A stretch of DNA of 19,191 nt. Source: Myxococcota bacterium. GTDB lineage: Bacteria; Myxococcota; UBA4151. The position numbers and the translations under genes are program-made. Position 1 is the stretch's first letter, and each line of letters opens with the position of its first letter. The notes below the pieces were generated by a model. That model was not told the origin of the DNA. It did not search any database and saw only the letters and a list, made by a program, of their open reading frames with translations. Positions 14,580-19,191 of the stretch are shown here, in pieces. The DNA is taken from assembly GCA_028823075.1 (NCBI GenBank), contig JAPKCE010000005.1, positions 1 through 19,191 of the forward strand, read 5' to 3'.

Positions 14580-15664
14580 CTACGCTCGACCTGAATGCCT
14601 CCCGCTTGGCTGTTTGCAGCCCGACCCAGCGCCAAAACGCTAAGCCGGCCGGCGATATTTTGGGCTAATGCCAACAAGCTCAGCGCCAGGTCGCTGTCGG
14701 GGTCGGCGAGCACCATCGGTGTGCCCTCGTCGCCTTGAACCGACAGACGCGCGTCGATGGGCAAAGAGCCGAGCAGCGGCACGTCTAGTTTTTCCGCTGC
14801 TTTAGCGCCGCCTCCGGAGCCGAAGAGAGGGATGCTCTCGCCGCCGCCTTCGGGAACAAAGCCTGCCATGTTCTCGATCAGCCCAGCGACCGGGATTTTT
14901 AGGGTGTCGAACATCGTTTTAGCGCGCACAACATCGGCGACAGCGACATCTTGCGGTGTGGTTACAATTACCGCTGCGCCCACCGTAACCAGTTGGGCGA
15001 CGCTCAAGGGCACATCGCCGGTTCCCGGCGGTAGGTCGATAACGAGGTAATCAAGATCGCCCCAACGCACATCACCAAAGAACTGTTTAAGTGAGTTGTT
15101 GAGCATCGGACCGCGCCAAACCAGCGCCGCATCGGCTTCGACGAAGGAGCCCATCGACATGACCTTCATGCCATGAGCCTGTATGGGGATTATTTTGCGG
15201 TCGGCGCCAGCTTGCGGCTTTGCCGTAATTCCCAACATGGTCGGGATGGATGGACCGTAGATGTCGGCATCGAGCAAGCCGACCTTGGCGCCGCTGCGAA
15301 CCAGTCCTGCAGCGAGGTTGACAGCGATGGTGCTCTTGCCCACGCCGCCTTTGCCAGCGCCGACGGCGATGACGTATTTGACGTTTGGAAGCAGGCTGGT
15401 TTGGCCGTTCATTTGCCCCGCCATCTGCACCCCCCATTCGATGCTAACCTCGCCTGCTCCTACGTTCTGGAGCGCTTCGGTAACATCGCCTTGAATCTTC
15501 CCTTTAAGGGGGCATGCCGGGGTGGTTAGGTCGATGACAACCGACACTGAATCACCATCGATAGCGATGGCTCCGACCATGTTCAAGGTAACGAGGTCTT
15601 TGCCGATCTCAGGGTCGTTAACGCTGCGCAGAGCGTCGCGTAGGGTGGCTTCGTTGAGGCTCAT
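14576..15664 (-). CDS. mrp: Mrp/ApbC-family P-loop ATPase, iron-sulfur cluster carrier-like
   Basis: Mrp/ApbC/Nbp35 proteins are MinD-type ATPases that hold and transfer iron-sulfur clusters. The 362-residue product has the usual bacterial fusion: an N-terminal MIP18/DUF59 domain (about 5-75) with the conserved cysteine in TTPACPLKGK (C51), then the ATPase domain with deviant Walker A GAGKGGVGKST (102-112), LLDADIYGPS, the switch DLPPGTGDVPL (210-220) and TPQDVAVADV. The cluster-binding CxxC normally after ENM.xF is missing; the sequence there is ENMAGFVPEGGGES. The ATG at 15664 was chosen because it begins the DUF59 domain and has AAGGA 8 nt upstream; the frame itself runs to 15724. Its stop and that of dnaE2 share the palindrome CTAG. 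Confidence 0.9.
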   Translation of the reverse strand: MSLNEATLRDALRSVNDPEIGKDLVTLNMVGAIAIDGDSVSVVIDLTTPACPLKGKIQGDVTEALQNVGAGEVSIEWGVQMAGQMNGQTSLLPNVKYVIAVGAGKGGVGKSTIAVNLAAGLVRSGAKVGLLDADIYGPSIPTMLGITAKPQAGADRKIIPIQAHGMKVMSMGSFVEADAALVWRGPMLNNSLKQFFGDVRWGDLDYLVIDLPPGTGDVPLSVAQLVTVGAAVIVTTPQDVAVADVVRAKTMFDTLKIPVAGLIENMAGFVPEGGGESIPLFGSGGGAKAAEKLDVPLLGSLPIDARLSVQGDEGTPMVLADPDSDLALSLLALAQNIAGRLSVLALGRAANSQAGGIQVERS

Positions 15665-15744
15665 GGAGGTTATCCTTGATTTGTTCTTCGGGCCCTTAGG
15701 TAAACCTGTGCCTGACGGCAACACTGAATCCTCGTGCGAGCGCG

Positions 15745-15762
15745 CGCGAGCGGGCGCTCGCG
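15745..15762. repeat. GC-rich palindrome between mrp and gyrA
   Basis: CGCGAGCG-GG-CGCTCGCG is a perfect 8+8 bp inverted repeat with a 2-nt centre, about 83 nt before the mrp start on one side and 14 nt before the gyrA -35 element on the other. No T-run follows on either strand, so a terminator is unlikely. It may be an operator or only a GC-rich repeat in a CG-dense stretch. Confidence 0.45.
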
Positions 15763-15775
15763 TACGCGAAACCGC

Positions 15776-15803
15776 TTGACGTTTAGGGGGCTTGGTTTAG
15801 AAG
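15776..15803 (+). promoter_or_regulatory. Probable gyrA promoter
   Basis: TTGACG (15776-15781, 5 of 6 to the -35 consensus) and TAGAAG (15798-15803, 4 of 6 to the -10 consensus) are 16 nt apart. The ATG at 15828 follows 24 nt later, with GGAG (15818-15821) as ribosome binding site 6 nt before it. A leader this short supports the 15828 start with its acidic N-terminal extension. Confidence 0.55.
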
Positions 15804-15827
15804 GGTGGGCATGATCTGGAGAGCGCT

Positions 15828-18485
15828 ATGAGCGACGAAACCAACGAGCCCGAAATCGAAACCGAAGAGACCGAAGAAAACACCGAAAACGGTGATGAAA
15901 GCGGCGGCGCTAGCGGTAGCGACATCGGTAGGGTCAGCATGGTCACCATCGAAGACGAGATGCGCAAGTCGTACCTCGAGTATTCCATGTCGGTCATCGT
16001 CGGGCGCGCTCTTCCTGATATTCGCGACGGCCTAAAGCCGGTTCATCGCCGTGTTCTTTTTGCTATGCAGGAACTGAGCAACGGCTGGAATCGCCCCTAT
16101 AAGAAGTCGGCTCGTGTGGTCGGTGATGTTATTGGTAAGTACCATCCGCATGGTGACACGGCGGTGTATGACACTTTGGTGCGCATGGCGCAGAGCTTTT
16201 CGCTGCGCTACTTGCTGGTCGACGGTCAGGGGAACTTTGGTTCGGTCGACGGCGATTCCGCCGCCGCCATGCGTTACACCGAAGCGCGTATGACGAAACT
16301 CTCCAGCTACTTAATGTCCGATATCGACAAAGAGACCGTCGATTTCGGGCCTAACTACGACGAGTCTATGCATGAGCCTTTGGTGCTCCCTGCACGTTTT
16401 CCTAACCTTCTCGTCAATGGCTCCGAAGGCATTGCCGTGGGCATGGCGACGCGCATCCCTCCGCATAATATGACCGAAGTCATCAACGCTACTTTGCATC
16501 GCATCGATAACCCGAGCTGCAGTATCGATGAGCTGATCGCTCGTGTGCCGGCTCCTGATTTCCCGACCGGCGGAATCTTATGCAGCGTGTCAGGCGCTCA
16601 TCAGGCCTACCGCACGGGTCGTGGCATCGTGCATGTGCGCGCCCGTGCCGAATTTGAGCCCATGCCTAACGACCGCTGGCGCATCGTCGTTGTTGAGCTT
16701 CCGTATCAGGTGAATAAAGCCCGCGAGATCGAGCGCATTGCCAACTTGGTTAAAGACAAGAAGTTGATGGGTATCTCGGACCTGCGTGATGAGAGCGACC
16801 GTACGGGTATGCGCATGGTCGTCGAGCTCAAGCGCGACTCCATCAAAGAGGTGGTACTCAACGCCCTCTTTAAGCAGACCCGCTTACAGAGCAGCTTTGG
16901 CATTAACTTATTAGCCATCGATCAAGGGCGTCCGCGCACCTGTACTTTGGCCAACTTGATCGACGCCTTCATCGCCCATCGCCGCGACGTCGTCAGCCGC
17001 CGCTGCCGCTTCGAACTGCGCAAGGCGCGCGAGCGTGAGCATATCCTCGAAGGCTTCATCATCGCCTTGGATAACATCGATGAAGTGATCGCGCTGATTC
17101 GCGCCAGCCGTACCACCGAAGAGGCGAGCGCCGGTCTGCAAAGCCGCTTTTCGCTGTCTCATCTGCAAGCCAAGGCCATCCTCGAGATGCGCTTGCAGCG
17201 TCTGACCGGGCTTGAATCGGAAAAAATCCAGAGCGAACTCGAAGAGATTCGCTCGACTATCGACGGTTTGCTCAAAATTCTCGGCGACGTGCGAGAGTTG
17301 TTAGCGGTTATCAAGGCCGACCTCGCTGGCGTACGCACCGACTTCGGGGACGAGCGACGCACCGAGATCCAAGAGATTTCAAAAGACTTCAATGCTGAAG
17401 ACCTCATCCCCAACCACCCGATGGTGGTGACGGTTTCGGGTGCTGGTTACATCAAGCGTACAGCGCTCGACACCTACCGCACCCAACGTCGCGGCGGGCG
17501 AGGTAAAACGGGCATGTCGACCAAGGAAGAGGACGCCGTCGAGCATCTCTTCGTAGCTAAAAACCACAGCCGCTTGCTGGTCTTTACCACCCGCGGGGTT
17601 TGTTATCAGATGAAGGTACATGAGTTGCCCGAATCCGGTGCTAACGCCAAAGGTCGTCCCATCGTCAACCTGCTTGAGCATATGGGAAAAGAAGAGCAAA
17701 TCTGCGCTATTCTCCCCGTCCACAAATTCCAAGAAGATCGCTTCTTAGTCACCGTAACCGAGCGCGGTCGCATCAAAAAGACTCCGCTTATGGCCTATGC
17801 CCGCCCTCGTTCGGTCGGTCTCAAAGCTTTGGTGGTCGAAGAGGGCGATCGTCTGAAGTATGTGCGCATGAGCCAAGGCGGCGACCAGATCATCCTGGCA
17901 ACCGCAAACGGTATCGCCGTACGCTTTAAAGAAACGGATGTCCGCTCCATGGGGCGCGGCTCACGAGGCGTGCGCGGCATTAGCCTGCGCGAAGGTGATC
18001 AAGTTGTTGGAGCTGTGGTTGTCCCCGCCGATTCCGAGGCTGACCTGCTCAGCGTTACCGCCAACGGCTACGGTAAGCGCACCGCGCTTAGCGAGTACCG
18101 GGTTCAGCGGCGCGGTGGTAAAGGGCTGATCACCATCCAATGCACCCGTCGAAACGGTGATTTGGTCGGTATTCTCGTCGCTTCGGATGATCGCGAATTA
18201 ATGATGGTCAGTTCCGGGGGTATCATTATGCGTACCCACATGGACCAGATTAGCACCATCGGCCGCAACACCCAGGGCGTGCGTTTAATCGATCTCGATA
18301 AAGGTATGACCGTCGTGCGCGCTGTGGGCATGCGAGACCTCGAAGAGGAACTCGTCGATGCCCAGCAAGAAGGCCTCGAGGAGGCTGGCGAAGAGCTTGA
18401 CGAATCAGCGATTGCCGCCGCCGAAGCAGCTTCAGACAATGAAGTAGAGGTCGATGATGATGTTGACGAGGGCGAAGAAGCGTAG
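15828..18485 (+). CDS. gyrA: DNA gyrase subunit A
   Basis: GyrA cuts and rejoins DNA for gyrase, which introduces negative supercoils using GyrB-bound ATP. The 885 residues contain the winged-helix/tower breakage core and the six-bladed C-terminal DNA-wrapping domain. Visible landmarks are KYHPHGDTAVYDT (105-116; Thr111 and Asp115 match quinolone positions 83 and 87 of E. coli), the catalytic Tyr150 in MRYTEAR, and the GyrA box QRRGGRG at 553-559, which separates it from ParC. A second perfect box, QRRGGKG, stands at 760-766. An extra acidic stretch precedes the core (residues 1-31, rich in Glu, Asp and Asn) and another acidic tail of about 50 residues ends the protein. Start chosen from GGAG and the promoter upstream. 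gyrB converges on it. Confidence 0.97.
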   Translation: MSDETNEPEIETEETEENTENGDESGGASGSDIGRVSMVTIEDEMRKSYLEYSMSVIVGRALPDIRDGLKPVHRRVLFAMQELSNGWNRPYKKSARVVGDVIGKYHPHGDTAVYDTLVRMAQSFSLRYLLVDGQGNFGSVDGDSAAAMRYTEARMTKLSSYLMSDIDKETVDFGPNYDESMHEPLVLPARFPNLLVNGSEGIAVGMATRIPPHNMTEVINATLHRIDNPSCSIDELIARVPAPDFPTGGILCSVSGAHQAYRTGRGIVHVRARAEFEPMPNDRWRIVVVELPYQVNKAREIERIANLVKDKKLMGISDLRDESDRTGMRMVVELKRDSIKEVVLNALFKQTRLQSSFGINLLAIDQGRPRTCTLANLIDAFIAHRRDVVSRRCRFELRKAREREHILEGFIIALDNIDEVIALIRASRTTEEASAGLQSRFSLSHLQAKAILEMRLQRLTGLESEKIQSELEEIRSTIDGLLKILGDVRELLAVIKADLAGVRTDFGDERRTEIQEISKDFNAEDLIPNHPMVVTVSGAGYIKRTALDTYRTQRRGGRGKTGMSTKEEDAVEHLFVAKNHSRLLVFTTRGVCYQMKVHELPESGANAKGRPIVNLLEHMGKEEQICAILPVHKFQEDRFLVTVTERGRIKKTPLMAYARPRSVGLKALVVEEGDRLKYVRMSQGGDQIILATANGIAVRFKETDVRSMGRGSRGVRGISLREGDQVVGAVVVPADSEADLLSVTANGYGKRTALSEYRVQRRGGKGLITIQCTRRNGDLVGILVASDDRELMMVSSGGIIMRTHMDQISTIGRNTQGVRLIDLDKGMTVVRAVGMRDLEEELVDAQQEGLEEAGEELDESAIAAAEAASDNEVEVDDDVDEGEEA

Positions 18486-18544
18486 GCTTAGGCGCTTCGC
18501 CCAAAGGCCCACCGTCTCGGGTTTAGGCTTGTAATTACGATTGC

Positions 18545-18568
18545 AGGCTCGGGTTTGTACCCGAGCCT
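18545..18568. terminator. Hairpin between convergent gyrA and gyrB
   Basis: AGGCTCGGG (18545-18553) and CCCGAGCCT (18560-18568) make a perfect 9-bp stem with a 6-nt loop, midway between the gyrA stop at 18485 and the gyrB stop at 18610. There is no T-run on either side, so it is not a classic intrinsic terminator, but its position suits a bidirectional transcript end. Two copies of AGCGGTCG (18576-18583 and 18590-18597) follow. Confidence 0.5.
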
Positions 18569-18609
18569 ATAACGAAGCGGTCGCCGATTAGCGGTCGGCT
18601 CCGGTGTCC

Positions 18610-19191
18610 CTAGACGTCGATATTGTCGACGTTGAGCGCGTTATCCTCGATGAAGGCACGACGCGGCTCGACCTGGTCGCCCATCAAGGTCGAAAAGACT
18701 TTATTAGCCTCTTCGATATCGGCGATCTGCACGCGCAGTAGTTTGCGCTCATCATAATCCATGGTGGTTTCCCAGAGTTGCTCCGGATTCATCTCACCAA
18801 GACCTTTGTAGCGTTGTAGGCTGATCCCTTTACGCGCCGAGCTCAGGAGCTCGTCTAGCGCTTCAATACCACTCGAATACGATAGCTCTTCGTCTTTTGC
18901 ATTGATACCGACGGCGTTTTGATCAGAACCCTGAAGCAGGGTCCAAAGACGAGCGGCCTCGATCCAACTGCGGTTATGACGCACGTCGTAATCGATAGCA
19001 GTGTCTACGACCGCGCCATTGTGTCGGGTAGAGATGCGTAACTGGGTCTGGGTATCGACCTGCTCGCCAGGAACGAAGTTACCTTCTTCGTCGACGCTAG
19101 GATCGCCAAAGATAGCGACTTCATCGATGAAGCTTTCGACCGGACAAATCTCCGGAAAGAGATTCTCGATCTGCTTGCAGATCCCATCTTG
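18610..19191 (-). CDS. gyrB: DNA gyrase subunit B, C-terminal part only (runs off right edge)
   Basis: The last 193 residues of GyrB are visible. GyrB hydrolyses ATP and, with GyrA, forms gyrase. This part is the end of the TOPRIM and tail region: it includes SWIEAARLW, the highly conserved LQRYKGLGEMNPEQLW followed by ETTMD, and the C-terminal LMGDQVEPRRAFIE. The frame is open without a stop from 18984 to base 19191, although the first start codon in view is a GTG at 18984 inside conserved sequence, so that GTG is not the start. The gene is complete at its 3' end. No E. coli-type inserted domain can be judged because the upstream part is missing. ParE is less likely given the gyrA partner. 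Confidence 0.93.
   Translation of the reverse strand, partial: QDGICKQIENLFPEICPVESFIDEVAIFGDPSVDEEGNFVPGEQVDTQTQLRISTRHNGAVVDTAIDYDVRHNRSWIEAARLWTLLQGSDQNAVGINAKDEELSYSSGIEALDELLSSARKGISLQRYKGLGEMNPEQLWETTMDYDERKLLRVQIADIEEANKVFSTLMGDQVEPRRAFIEDNALNVDNIDV

Noticed and set aside
16137..16175. Thr at the quinolone position 83 equivalent as a resistance mutation
   Set aside because: Thr is the wild-type residue here in many bacteria, for example Pseudomonas; Asp at the 87 equivalent is unchanged.
18545..18568. Classic rho-independent terminator after gyrA
   Set aside because: The stem is perfect but no T-run follows on either strand; kept only as a hairpin of likely terminator role.
1..19191. 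Defence island, prophage, CRISPR or mobile element
   Set aside because: No integrase, transposase, phage structural gene, repeat-spacer pattern or target-site duplication was seen; the genes are mostly core or SOS functions.

Overview
The window reads as chromosomal DNA from a free-living Gram-negative bacterium with a compact genome. Three things point to a deltaproteobacterial or Myxococcota-like lineage (perhaps Bradymonadales-like): a signal-peptide-bearing outer-membrane barrel protein, a lexA-imuA-imuB-dnaE2 mutagenesis operon, and a transglutaminase-like protein with calcium-binding loops. That placement is inference from gene content and mid-50s GC judged by eye; no rRNA or marker comparison was possible. 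I saw no insertion sequences, tRNAs, rRNAs or CRISPR arrays.

Left part (1-5433). A TPR-repeat protein, cut off by the left edge, runs rightwards and overlaps tail-to-tail with a leftward five-gene operon. In transcription order the operon is a TusA-like protein, a PilZ-domain protein, a metallo-beta-lactamase-fold hydrolase, pyrF (UMP synthesis) and rlmB (23S rRNA 2'-O-methylation). Genes overlap by 4-11 nt or sit 3 nt apart, and a good sigma70-type promoter lies just upstream of the first start. The rest of this stretch is a short divergent intergenic region with two small inverted repeats, one holding the ribosome binding site of the next gene.

Middle (5434-8921). A 596-residue protein with two perfect EF-hand-type calcium loops and a C-terminal domain resembling the transglutaminase-elicitor family has no visible signal peptide. 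It ends in a strong intrinsic terminator. Only 24 nt after the terminator's T-run begins an outer-membrane beta-barrel protein, preceded by a G8 tract.

SOS cassette (8922-14579). lexA, imuA, imuB and dnaE2 are stacked with overlapping ends and form one translesion-synthesis operon. Two palindromes of the form (C/A)AGAC-N4-GTCTG lie 20 bp apart over a recognisable promoter and are the probable LexA operators. They are a variant I do not recognise among the well-known LexA motifs. ImuB lacks most of its usual N-terminal polymerase region.

Right part (14576-19191). A leftward Mrp-family P-loop ATPase shares its stop with dnaE2 on a CTAG palindrome. It is divergent from gyrA, which has acidic tails at both ends and two GyrA-box motifs. 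gyrA converges on gyrB, which is cut off by the right edge; a perfect 9-bp hairpin lies between them. Convergent gyrA/gyrB is unlike the usual co-directional order.
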